From the NCBI RefSeq assembly GCF_003711105.1, contig NZ_CP023865.1:1958001-2022000 (forward strand): 64,000 nucleotides of DNA, read 5' to 3'. The position numbers and the translations under genes are program-made. Under the pieces are notes generated by a model that did not search any database, had not been told where the DNA came from, and worked only from the letters and a program-made list of their open reading frames with translations. The DNA is from Actinoplanes teichomyceticus ATCC 31121. GTDB lineage: Bacteria; Actinomycetota; Actinomycetes; Mycobacteriales; Micromonosporaceae. Positions 50,431 through 58,418 of the stretch are shown here, piece by piece. Every line of letters starts with the position of its first letter. Within the stretch, counting starts at the first letter, position 1.

Positions 50431-52644
50431 TCAGTCGTTGGCGGCCCGGACCAGCTTCTCCACCATGTCCGCGGTGAGCGGGCTGCCCGGGAAGGCCGCC
50501 ATCCGGTGCAACGGCAGGCTGCCCATCATCATCACCATCGCCGGGTCGGTGGTCAGCGCGGCCAGTGCCGAGTCGCCGGCCGCGGCGGCCGCCGCGGTGA
50601 ACGCCTCGCCCAGCAGCCGCGCGCCACGCGGGTCGGCGAACCACTCACCCACGCTGGAGTCCGCGGTCAGCGGCACCCGGGCGGCGTCCCCGCCGACGTG
50701 CCGGGTCACCGTGGCCCGGATGTCGCGGGACGACGCGCCGACCTCGAAGACGTACTCGCCGTCCTCGACCACCCAGCGGTGCAGCCGGGTGTCCCAGTAG
50801 GCCAGGTCGTCGCGCTCGACGTGCAGCACCACCTCGACGGTCTCGCCGGCCGCGATCGGCACGTTCGCGAACGCCCGGAGCTCGCGCGGGGGCCGCCGCA
50901 CCGCGGAGCCGGGCAGTCCGGCGTAGACCTGCACCACCTCGCGGCCGTCCCGCTCGCCGGTGTTGGTGACCCGGACGCGGATCTCGACGCCGTCGCCGGT
51001 CACCGTCGCCCGCGCCGCCCCGTACGAGAACGTGGTGTACGACAGCCCGAACCCGAACGGATAGGACACCGGAAGCTGGCGCGCGTCGAAGCCGCGGTAA
51101 CCCACGTGCAGGCCCTCGCCGTACCGGACGTGCCCGTGCTCGCCGGGGAAGTCCAGGTAGGACGGCTGGTCGGCGAGCCGCACCGGGATCGTCTCGGCCA
51201 GCCGCCCGGACGGGTTGACCCGTCCGAACAGCACGTCCGCGAGCGCGCTGCCGCCGGCCTGGCCGAGCAGCCAGCCCTCCACGATCGCCGGCACGTCCGC
51301 CTCCCATCCGCTGGTCAGCAGCACCGCGCCGTTGGAGAGCACCACGACGGTGCGCGGATTGACCGCGGACACCCGCTCGATCAGCGCCCGGTGCGCGACC
51401 GGCAGGTCCAGCGAGTCCCGGTCGGCGCCCTCGGTCTCGTGCACGCTGCCCACGAAGACCAGCGCCACATCGCTGGTCCGGGCCGCCTCGACCGCCTCGG
51501 CCAGCAGCGCCTCGTCGACACCGTCGCCCTGCGCCGGGTAGCCGGCGGCGAACCGTACCCGCGCGTCGGTCGACGCGGTGATCTCGGTGAGCGCGTCGTC
51601 CAGCCGGGTCGGCGTGATCTGCGAGCTGCCGCCGCCCTGGTAGCGGGGCGTGCGGGCGAACTCGCCGAGCACCGCCAGGCTCTGCTGCCCGGCGCGCAGC
51701 GGCAGCAGCCCGCCGTCGTTCTTCAGCAGCACGATCGCCCTTGCGGCGATCTCCCGGGCCAGCGCGTGGTGCGCCGCGGCGTCGTAACCGCCGGGCTCGC
51801 GCCGGCCCGCGGCCAGGACCATGCGGCGTACCCGCTCGGCCGACGCCCGCAGCGGCGCCGCGTCCAGCGCGCCGGCCCGTACCGCCTCGGCCAGCGCCCG
51901 ATCGCCGTCCGGGTCCGGGCCCGGCATGGTCAGGTCGAGCCCCGCCGCGACCGCCGCCACCCGGTCGACGACCGCGCCCCAGTCCGAGACCACCACCCCG
52001 TCGAAGCCCCACTCGTCGCGCAGCACCTCGGTGAGCAGCCAGTGGTTCTGGCTGGCGTGCACCCCGTTGATCCGGTTGTAGGCGCACATCACGGTCCACG
52101 GCCGGGCCCGGGTGACCACCCGCTGGAAGGCCCGCAGGTACATCTCCCGCAGGGTGCGCTCGTCGACGTCGGCGCTGATCCGCATCCGGTCGGTCTCCTG
52201 GTTGTTGACCGCGAAGTGCTTGAGCGACGCGCCGACGCCGCGGCTCTGCAGGCCGCGCACCCACTCGGTGGCCAGCACCCCGGTCAGCAGCGGGTCCTCG
52301 GAGAGGTATTCGAAGTTGCGACCGCCCAGCGGGCTGCGCTTGAGGTTGACGCCCGGACCGAGCAGCACGGCGACGTCCATCGCCCGGCACTCGTCGCCGA
52401 GCGCCTCGCCGAGCCGGCGCAGCAGCTGCGGATCCCAGGTGGAGGCGCTGGCCACCGCGGGTGGGAAGCAGGTGGCCGGGATGCCGGCCAGCAGGTCGTC
52501 GCCGGAGGCCTGCATCCGCACCCCGTGCGGGCCGTCGGTCACGGTCACCGCCGGCAGGCCCGCGGACGCTACCGCCGTCGTGTGCCAGAAGTCGCTGCCG
52601 CTGGTGAGCGCCGCCTGTTCGGTGGTGCTGAGCTCGGAGGTCAT
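50431..52644 (-). CDS. Beta-glucosidase-like GH3 glycoside hydrolase
   Basis: A 737-residue GH3 enzyme without signal peptide, so intracellular. It has the N-terminal barrel with TDGPHGVRMQ, KHFAVNNQETDRM, the nucleophile Asp in GVVVSDWGAV (near residue 220), the alpha/beta sandwich (LLKNDGGLLPL), an inserted region, and a C-terminal fibronectin III-like domain (VRVTNTGERDGREVVQVY). Likely hydrolyses beta-glucosides imported as oligosaccharides. ATG 52644 follows GGGAGGAG. A TetR gene is divergent, with a perfect operator 29-48 bp upstream, so it is probably induced by its substrate or product. Confidence 0.93.
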   Translation of the reverse strand: MTSELSTTEQAALTSGSDFWHTTAVASAGLPAVTVTDGPHGVRMQASGDDLLAGIPATCFPPAVASASTWDPQLLRRLGEALGDECRAMDVAVLLGPGVNLKRSPLGGRNFEYLSEDPLLTGVLATEWVRGLQSRGVGASLKHFAVNNQETDRMRISADVDERTLREMYLRAFQRVVTRARPWTVMCAYNRINGVHASQNHWLLTEVLRDEWGFDGVVVSDWGAVVDRVAAVAAGLDLTMPGPDPDGDRALAEAVRAGALDAAPLRASAERVRRMVLAAGRREPGGYDAAAHHALAREIAARAIVLLKNDGGLLPLRAGQQSLAVLGEFARTPRYQGGGSSQITPTRLDDALTEITASTDARVRFAAGYPAQGDGVDEALLAEAVEAARTSDVALVFVGSVHETEGADRDSLDLPVAHRALIERVSAVNPRTVVVLSNGAVLLTSGWEADVPAIVEGWLLGQAGGSALADVLFGRVNPSGRLAETIPVRLADQPSYLDFPGEHGHVRYGEGLHVGYRGFDARQLPVSYPFGFGLSYTTFSYGAARATVTGDGVEIRVRVTNTGERDGREVVQVYAGLPGSAVRRPPRELRAFANVPIAAGETVEVVLHVERDDLAYWDTRLHRWVVEDGEYVFEVGASSRDIRATVTRHVGGDAARVPLTADSSVGEWFADPRGARLLGEAFTAAAAAAGDSALAALTTDPAMVMMMGSLPLHRMAAFPGSPLTADMVEKLVRAAND

Positions 52645-52672
52645 GGGGGCGGGCTCCTCCCGGGGAGAGTGC

Positions 52673-52692
52673 TACCTAGTACCTACTAGGTA
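52673..52692. promoter_or_regulatory. TetR operator, perfect inverted repeat
   Basis: TACCTAGTA-CC-TACTAGGTA, a perfect 9+2+9 dyad, lies in the 115-bp AT-richer gap between the GH3 gene and the divergent TetR gene, 29 bp before the GH3 start. Position and symmetry are those expected for an autoregulated TetR repressor controlling both genes. Confidence 0.82.
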
Positions 52693-52759
52693 TTAACTTC
52701 TCGGTAACATAGGGCACGTCCTGACCGGCGGACAATAGGCTGCTGATAGGAAGAACGCT

Positions 52760-53416
52760 GTGAACACGGCACCGCTCCGCCGCCGCGACCGGCCCCGGCT
52801 GCCCGCCGCGCAGCGGCGCCGGCAGATCCTCGACGTGACCACCCGGCTGATCGCCGAGCGCGGCTTCTGGGGGCTGTCGATGCAGGACGTCGCGGACGGC
52901 TGCGGGCTGACCGTGCCGGGCCTGCTGCACCACGTCGGCTCCAAGGACGCTCTGCTGATCGCGGTCCTTGAGCACCGCGACGAGGAGGACCACCGCTCGC
53001 TCGCCGTGCAGCTGGGGATGCCCCGGGCGGAGATGGCCGGGCGGGTGCCGCTGCCGGAGATCTGCGCGGCCGTGGTCCGCCGCAACGCCGGGCAGCCGGA
53101 GATCGTCCGGCTGTTCGCGGTCCTGGAGGCCGAGTCGCTGGCCCCCGACCACCCGGCCCACGACTACTTCCGCGCCCGCCAGGACCGCACCATCGCCGAG
53201 TTCAGCGAGCTGGCCCGGGGCCTGGTGGCCGAGCCGGAGACCCTGGCCGGCCAGGTGATGGCCCTGATGGACGGCCTGCAGATCCAGTGGCTGCGCGACC
53301 CGGCCCGCTTCGACCTGGTCACCGCCTGGACCGCCGCCGCCCGGGTGCTGTTCGCCGCCGCGCCGCCGCCCGGACCGGCGGCCTCGCGCGTGACCGCCCC
53401 GGAACTCGGCTCCTGA
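52760..53416 (+). CDS. TetR-family transcriptional regulator
   Basis: A 218-residue repressor: TetR_N helix-turn-helix (RRQILDVTTRLIAERGFWGLSMQDVADGCGL in the region of residues 15-45, with VPGLLHHVGSKDALL), then a helical ligand-binding domain (TetR_C_6-like, with LMDGLQIQWLRDP). It starts at GTG 52760 after AGGAAG. It is divergent from the GH3 beta-glucosidase gene; the palindrome between them is the likely binding site and a glucoside the likely inducer (inference). Confidence 0.92.
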   Translation: MNTAPLRRRDRPRLPAAQRRRQILDVTTRLIAERGFWGLSMQDVADGCGLTVPGLLHHVGSKDALLIAVLEHRDEEDHRSLAVQLGMPRAEMAGRVPLPEICAAVVRRNAGQPEIVRLFAVLEAESLAPDHPAHDYFRARQDRTIAEFSELARGLVAEPETLAGQVMALMDGLQIQWLRDPARFDLVTAWTAAARVLFAAAPPPGPAASRVTAPELGS

Positions 53417-53473
53417 CCCGCGGGCCGGGCCGGGTACCCGCGGCGGTGGCGCGGCGGGCCGGCGCTGCGCCGC

Positions 53474-54697
53474 TCAGCTCGCGCCGAGCCAGGCGCGGAC
53501 CTCGGCGATCTCCTCCTCGCTGAGCGCGATGGTGGCCGCCTCGGCCCGGTTCAACACGTTGTCGGCGAACGCCGACGCGATCTCCGCGGCGTTCGGCGGT
53601 GGCTGCCGGTACAGCGGCGCCCCGCCGAACGCGGTGCCCCGCGTGACGAACGCGATCGCGCTGCGACTCACGTCCACGCCCTGCGCGGCCAGCTGGTCAC
53701 GGGCCCAGCGGGTGGCCTCGGTCAGGTTGAAGTGGTGGCCGGCCGCGTAGTCGGCGAGCGCCTGGTAGACCGGCGGCCACATCTCCTTGGCCAGCCGGGG
53801 CAGGCTGAGCAGGGCGGACAGCCGGCCGACCGGTTCCGGGGCGGGCCCGGTGGCGACCCCGGACTCCGGCGCCTCGTGCCGGGCGGCGTCCCACACGAAG
53901 TGGTTGGAGAACTTCGCGTTCGGCAGGCTGAGGCTCTCCAGCGCGCGGACGAACCCGCCGTTGCCGAACCAGTTCGTCTCGTCCACGCTCGGGCCGAGCT
54001 GGCGGCGCAGGTCGTGGGCCAGCGAGGCGAGGTTGAGCGGGCCGGTCGCCGCGGTGTACCGCCAGCTCACCAGGTCGCGGAACTGCTCGTAGGAGACCGG
54101 TGTCTCCGGGTCGACCGGGGTGACCGCCGCCTCGTCGCTCTCCACCGGCTCGCCCTGGACCAGCTCCAGCAGCTCCTGGCTGGTGATCAGCCGGTCGGCG
54201 ACCGCGGTGAACGCCTCGGCCGCGTCCGACGGCGAGACGATCGTGGTCCGCCGGTCGGCCCGGCGCAGGCGCACCAGCAGCGGCGTCATGTCCGAGTCGC
54301 CGGAGCCGATCACGAACTCCTCGTACGGGACCGGGTCGGCGAGCGCGTCGACCGCGTCCACCACCATCCGGATGTCCGCGGCGTTCTTGGTGTGGGTCAG
54401 CCGCGGGCAGTCGATCACCTCGAAGCCGGCGTTCACGAAGAACGGCCGGAACTGCGAGTAGTACAGCCGCTGCTGGGTCGCGTCGGTGTCCGGATTGGGC
54501 ACCCAGCCGCCGGGGTTCATGTAGCAGCGCAGGATCAGCCAGCGGCGCGGGCCGTCCACGGTCAGCGCCGTGGTCAGGCGGACCAACCACGCGGCCGGGT
54601 CCTTGGCGAACTGGATCGCCACGTCCGGGTCCTGCTTGATCAGTCCGCTGAACACGTTGTCGAAGTCCAGATACAGTGCGGCGCGTACGCGGGCCAT
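53474..54697 (-). CDS. NYN-domain (PIN-like ribonuclease) protein with LOTUS-like region
   Basis: A 407-residue protein. Residues 1-about 185 are a NYN/LabA-type PIN-like nuclease fold: the acidic start LYLDFDNVFSGL, then KNAADIRMVVDAVDAL and IGSGDSDMTPLLVRLR, giving the Asp cluster that binds Mg. Residues about 215-290 (VSYEQFRDLVSWRYTAATGP, NWFGNGGFVRALESL) look like an OST-HTH/LOTUS RNA-binding domain, followed by a helical C-terminus. It may be an RNA-processing or degrading enzyme. ATG 54697 fits the conserved N-terminus. Confidence 0.85.
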   Translation of the reverse strand: MARVRAALYLDFDNVFSGLIKQDPDVAIQFAKDPAAWLVRLTTALTVDGPRRWLILRCYMNPGGWVPNPDTDATQQRLYYSQFRPFFVNAGFEVIDCPRLTHTKNAADIRMVVDAVDALADPVPYEEFVIGSGDSDMTPLLVRLRRADRRTTIVSPSDAAEAFTAVADRLITSQELLELVQGEPVESDEAAVTPVDPETPVSYEQFRDLVSWRYTAATGPLNLASLAHDLRRQLGPSVDETNWFGNGGFVRALESLSLPNAKFSNHFVWDAARHEAPESGVATGPAPEPVGRLSALLSLPRLAKEMWPPVYQALADYAAGHHFNLTEATRWARDQLAAQGVDVSRSAIAFVTRGTAFGGAPLYRQPPPNAAEIASAFADNVLNRAEAATIALSEEEIAEVRAWLGAS

Positions 54698-54831
54698 GAC
54701 CGAAAACCTACCGCGCCCGCGCCGCGCCGTCCGCCAGGAGCCTCGGCTCGTTCGTCCCCCGGCTCGGACAGACCCCGCCGGCCGACCGGCCCGCATCGAT
54801 GCCGCGGCCGGCCGGACCCCGGCGACCCGGG

Positions 54832-55209
54832 TCAGTCCAGCGCCACGACCTGCCGGCCGAGCGGCCAGAACGCCACCGGGACCAGCTTGAAGTTCGCGAT
54901 CCCGAACGGGATGCCGATGATCGTCACGCACTGGGCGATGCCGGCCGCCAGGTGGCTCAGCGCGATCCACCAGCCGAAGAGGACCACCCACAGGATGTTG
55001 GCCAGGCCGGAGGCGGCCCCGGCGTCCGGGCGCGACACCACGGTGCGGCCGAACGGCGCCAGCGAGTAGACCGCCAGCCGGGCCGCGGCCACGCCGAACG
55101 GGATGGTGACGACCAGGGCGAAACAGATCAGGGCCGCGAGACCGTAGCCGATCGCGAGGAGGAACCCGCCGCCGAGGAAGAACCAGAGAACGTTGAGTAG
55201 CAAGCGCAC
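54832..55209 (-). CDS. YccF-family inner-membrane protein
   Basis: A 125-residue protein closely matching E. coli YccF throughout: the same N-terminal LLNVLWFFLGGGF, the central NILWVVLFGWWIALSHLAAGIAQCVTIIGIPFGIANFKL block (given as the region near residues 80-115) and the end WPLGRQVV. Three to four membrane helices. I choose GTG 55209, which aligns with the E. coli Met1-Arg2 start, over GTG 55236. Function in E. coli is also unknown. Confidence 0.88.
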   Translation of the reverse strand: MRLLLNVLWFFLGGGFLLAIGYGLAALICFALVVTIPFGVAAARLAVYSLAPFGRTVVSRPDAGAASGLANILWVVLFGWWIALSHLAAGIAQCVTIIGIPFGIANFKLVPVAFWPLGRQVVALD

Positions 55210-55312
55210 ACGACCAGCATGAACCCGGGTGGCCACCCGTAGGGGTGTTCCTGGAGCCGGCGTCGCACACCACGGGCGGCGCCCACCACCGCAACCAGGA
55301 TGGGCTACCGCG

Positions 55313-55789
55313 GTGCGACTCGCCCAGGTGCTCGACGTCCTGCAGGAACTACACCGCGCCAGCGGCCACCCGGAGATCGCCGCGGTGGAGCGCTTCGGCG
55401 CCGACAGCGTGCCCGGCGGCCCGTCCCCGGCGGGGCTGCGGGTCCGCTACGCCACCGGGTCGGAGGCGTACCTCTGGGGGGCGATCTGGCCGGGGGAGAC
55501 GCCGCTGCCGGTGCCGGAGGCCCTGCCACCGCCGTCGCGGCGCGCCTCGCGCGCCGCGGTCTTCGCCGCCTGGCTGCTGGACGCCGCGCGACCCGGCGCG
55601 TTCCGCGCCTGGGACCTGGTCGCGCTGCCCGATCTGGGCCCGGCCGGCGAGCGCGGCAGGGTGCCCCTGGGCCTGCGGATCACCTGCTCCGACGGTACGG
55701 CGTCGCTGCTGCGCGCCACCGCGGCCGGCGGGCCGACCGCCGAGCCGGACACCGAGCCCTACCCGGACTACCGCCTGCCCGCCCGGTGA
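55313..55789 (+). CDS. Conserved hypothetical protein
   Basis: A 158-residue soluble protein starting at GTG 55313. The N-terminus forms a helix (LAQVLDVLQELHRASGHPEIAAVERFG), followed by a barrel-like stretch (GLRVRYATGSEAYLWGAIW) and an Ala/Arg-rich helix, then a strand pair and acidic end. I recognise no domain. GC-ending codons over the whole length support its being real. It converges with the sigma-factor fusion gene (22 bp between stops). Confidence 0.7.
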   Translation: MRLAQVLDVLQELHRASGHPEIAAVERFGADSVPGGPSPAGLRVRYATGSEAYLWGAIWPGETPLPVPEALPPPSRRASRAAVFAAWLLDAARPGAFRAWDLVALPDLGPAGERGRVPLGLRITCSDGTASLLRATAAGGPTAEPDTEPYPDYRLPAR

Positions 55790-55811
55790 CCCCGGACGGG
55801 CGGCGCGGTGA

Positions 55812-57902
55812 TCAGTCACCGGTCATCGACGCGCCGGCGCCCCCGGTGGTGGGGGCCAGGAACGTGGTCGCCGGGCGGCCGCCGTCCGGCGCCCGGGGAC
55901 CCTCGGCGACCCGCGGGTCGGTGGACCGGAAGCTCGCCGCCGACCAGGACCCCTCCTGCCAGGAGTTGTGCGTCGCCTCGACCGCGCCGGACAGGCCCCG
56001 CTGGCCCTGGACGTTGCCGACCGCGACGTTGTACCGCAGCGTGGCCGGCGCCGTGGTGACCGCGAAGCCGAGCCCGGTGTTGCGGAACGCGGTGTTGTTG
56101 CCCAGGGTGAGCGCCGCGGTGCTGCCCTCGTCGACGAAGCCGTGCCCGTCGTTGTCCCACGCCGCGTTGTGCCGCACGGTGTGCCGCGCGCCGGTCGCCG
56201 GGGTGCCGCCGCCGACGGCGAAGCCGTTTCCGCCGTTGCGGAACGACCAGTTGCCTTGCACGGTCACCGCGCCGGCGAAGTCGCCGAGGTTCACCCCGTC
56301 GCCGCCGTTGCGGAACGCGCGGTTGCCGCGCAGCTGGTTGCCGGCGCCGTCGCCGAACTGCACGGCCACCCCGGAGCCCCGGTTGTCGTAGAAGTCGCTG
56401 TCCAGCACCCGGTTGGCCGCGGTGCCGGGGTCGCGCAGCATCAGGCCGGCGCTGCCGCCGCCGTGCACGGACAGCCGCTGGAAGACCGAGTTCGTGCAGG
56501 AGAGGCAGACGTACGCCTGGTCCGGCGCCCCGGTGATCTCCAGCCCCCGCACGGTCCAGTAGGACGCCCGCTGGGTGATCGCCCACTGGCCGGCCGGGAT
56601 GCCGGACATGTCCAGGACCGGGTGCTCGCCGCGGTAGGCGGTCAGCGTCACGCGTTTCGCCGCGGTCCCGCTCGTGGTGATCGAAATCGGGCTCGTGGGC
56701 CGGTAGGTGCCGCCGCGCAGGGCGATCGTCCGGCCCGGCTGGACGACCGCGACCGCCTTGGCCAGCGAAGCGTACGGCCGGGCCACGCTGCCGTCGCCGT
56801 CGTCCGAGCCGTCCGGCGCGACGTGGATGTCGGCGGCGCCCGCCGGGCCGCCGCGCCGGGTGCTCGGCGACGGACCGGCGACGGTCGGCGGCGCGGTGGT
56901 GGTGACCGGGGCCGCGACGACCGGTGCGGGCAGCGCGGCGCCGCGGTCCGGGTCGGCCGGCGAGTGGTGCACCGCGTACGCGAAGCCGCCGCCCACCGCG
57001 ACCGTGGTCGCCGTCGCCGCGACCAGCGCCTTGTTCTGCAGCAGCGCGACCAGCGTGGTGCCGTGGGCGGCCGCGGCCGGCGCCGCCGTTCCGCTCTGGA
57101 CCGCGGCCTGCAGGGCGGCGGTCAGCGCGAGCGGCACCGGCAGCGCCACCATGCCCAGCAGCAGCTGCTCCGGCGGGACCAGGCCGCCGCGCCGGGCCCC
57201 GCAGTGCGGGCAGTCGCGCACGTGCCGGGCCAGCCGCTTGCGCCAGAGCGAGTCGGCGGCGCCGTCCCAGGGCCGGATCAGGTCCGCCAGCCGCGGGCAG
57301 CGCGGCCGGGCGCGCAGCGCCCGGACCACCCCTCGGGCCAGCTCCAGCTGCGCCTTCATCCGCTGCACCCGGACCGCGGCGTGCCGCGGCCGCACGCCCA
57401 GCGCGGCGGCCAGCTCGGCGCGGGTGAGCTCGCCGGACGCCTCCTGCCACCAGAGCGCGAGCAGCTCCCGGTCGCCGTCGTCCAGCCAGCGCCCGGCCTC
57501 GGCCAGCTCCCGGCGCTGCTCGGCGACGACCAGCGCGGCGGTGGTCCGCTCGGCGAAGTCGCCGACCGGGTCGGGCACGTCGACCGGCTCCGGATGCCGG
57601 CGCAGCAGCGTCATCTTGCGCGACCGCAGGTGCATCTGGACCTGGCGGTACGCGATCGCGATCAACCATGAACGGAATCGGTCAGGCTGGCGCAGGGTGC
57701 CGAGGCTGCGGATGGCCTTCAGCATGGTGTCCTGGACGATGTCGTCGACATCCGGGTGACCGTTGAGCGCGCGCCCGACGACGTTGTAGACCAGCGGGAG
57801 GTGCCCGGTGACGAGCCGGTCCAGGGCCCCGAGGTCACCGGCCTGCGCGTCGCGGACCAGGCCGGGGCTGTCCCGTACGGCCGCGGCCTGACTCTCCGTC
57901 AC
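55812..57902 (-). CDS. ECF sigma factor fused to zinc anti-sigma motif, membrane segment and beta-helix domain
   Basis: A 696-residue fusion. Residues about 15-95 are sigma region 2 (DVDDIVQDTMLKAIRSLGTLR, FRSWLIAIAYRQV) and 135-190 region 4 (TRAELAAALGVRPRHAAVRVQRMK). Next comes C202-x24-H227-x3-C231-x2-C234, the ZAS zinc anti-sigma signature. Hydrophobic stretches at about 247-268 and 292-316 are membrane candidates, followed by a Pro/Thr linker (321-358) and, from about 358, a right-handed beta-helix resembling PL9 pectate lyases (IHVAPDGSDDGDG, TIALRGGTYRP, then repeated NNTAFRNTGLGF-type coils). It appears to be a membrane-tethered sigma factor whose outer domain may sense or cut a polysaccharide. 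Confidence 0.88.
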   Translation of the reverse strand: MTESQAAAVRDSPGLVRDAQAGDLGALDRLVTGHLPLVYNVVGRALNGHPDVDDIVQDTMLKAIRSLGTLRQPDRFRSWLIAIAYRQVQMHLRSRKMTLLRRHPEPVDVPDPVGDFAERTTAALVVAEQRRELAEAGRWLDDGDRELLALWWQEASGELTRAELAAALGVRPRHAAVRVQRMKAQLELARGVVRALRARPRCPRLADLIRPWDGAADSLWRKRLARHVRDCPHCGARRGGLVPPEQLLLGMVALPVPLALTAALQAAVQSGTAAPAAAAHGTTLVALLQNKALVAATATTVAVGGGFAYAVHHSPADPDRGAALPAPVVAAPVTTTAPPTVAGPSPSTRRGGPAGAADIHVAPDGSDDGDGSVARPYASLAKAVAVVQPGRTIALRGGTYRPTSPISITTSGTAAKRVTLTAYRGEHPVLDMSGIPAGQWAITQRASYWTVRGLEITGAPDQAYVCLSCTNSVFQRLSVHGGGSAGLMLRDPGTAANRVLDSDFYDNRGSGVAVQFGDGAGNQLRGNRAFRNGGDGVNLGDFAGAVTVQGNWSFRNGGNGFAVGGGTPATGARHTVRHNAAWDNDGHGFVDEGSTAALTLGNNTAFRNTGLGFAVTTAPATLRYNVAVGNVQGQRGLSGAVEATHNSWQEGSWSAASFRSTDPRVAEGPRAPDGGRPATTFLAPTTGGAGASMTGD

Positions 57903-58194
57903 CGTCCCGCTCTCTCCGTGGGGTAGCGTGGCCGGTCCCGCCGCGCCCGCCGGTCACTTTCCAGGGCCGAGCGTGCTGGCTGCGACAACGGGCCGGCTCG
58001 CGATCGAGCCGTATCGTGGCACGCCCGTCCGAGGAGCGTCAAAAAGACTTCTCGGGATTTCTGTTGTCGCCGAGGTGCCCGCCGCGTCTACGGATCGCCG
58101 CCCACTCCCGGGCGGTGATCACAGAGCGTGACGGCTCCGCGGGCCGTCGCGCGCTCCGCGAGAGGACCGGCATTGTCGCAGCACACCCCCGGCC

Positions 58195-58418
58195 GTGGCG
58201 AGCCTGCGGGGCGTGGGCGTTCAACCGTCGGCGGGCGCTGTGCGGGGCGTGGGCGTTCAACCGTCGCCGGGCGCTGTGCGGGGCGTGGGCGTTCAACCGT
58301 CGGCGGGCGCTGTGCGGGGCGTGGGCGTTCAACCGTCGCCGGGCGCTGTGCGGGGCGTGGGCGTTCAACCGTCGGCGGGCGCTGTGCGGGGCGCGGGCGT
58401 TCAACCGTCGCCGTCGCG
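58195..58418. repeat. 36-bp tandem repeat spanning a stop codon, six copies
   Basis: Six 36-bp units containing GGGCGTTCAACCGTCG. Units alternate CGGCGG and CGCCGG at one place, giving a 72-bp higher-order period. The last unit holds the stop codon of the FMN oxidase gene (58401-58403) and its final codons. The remaining space upstream (57903-58194) shows no gene I can support. Confidence 0.93.
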
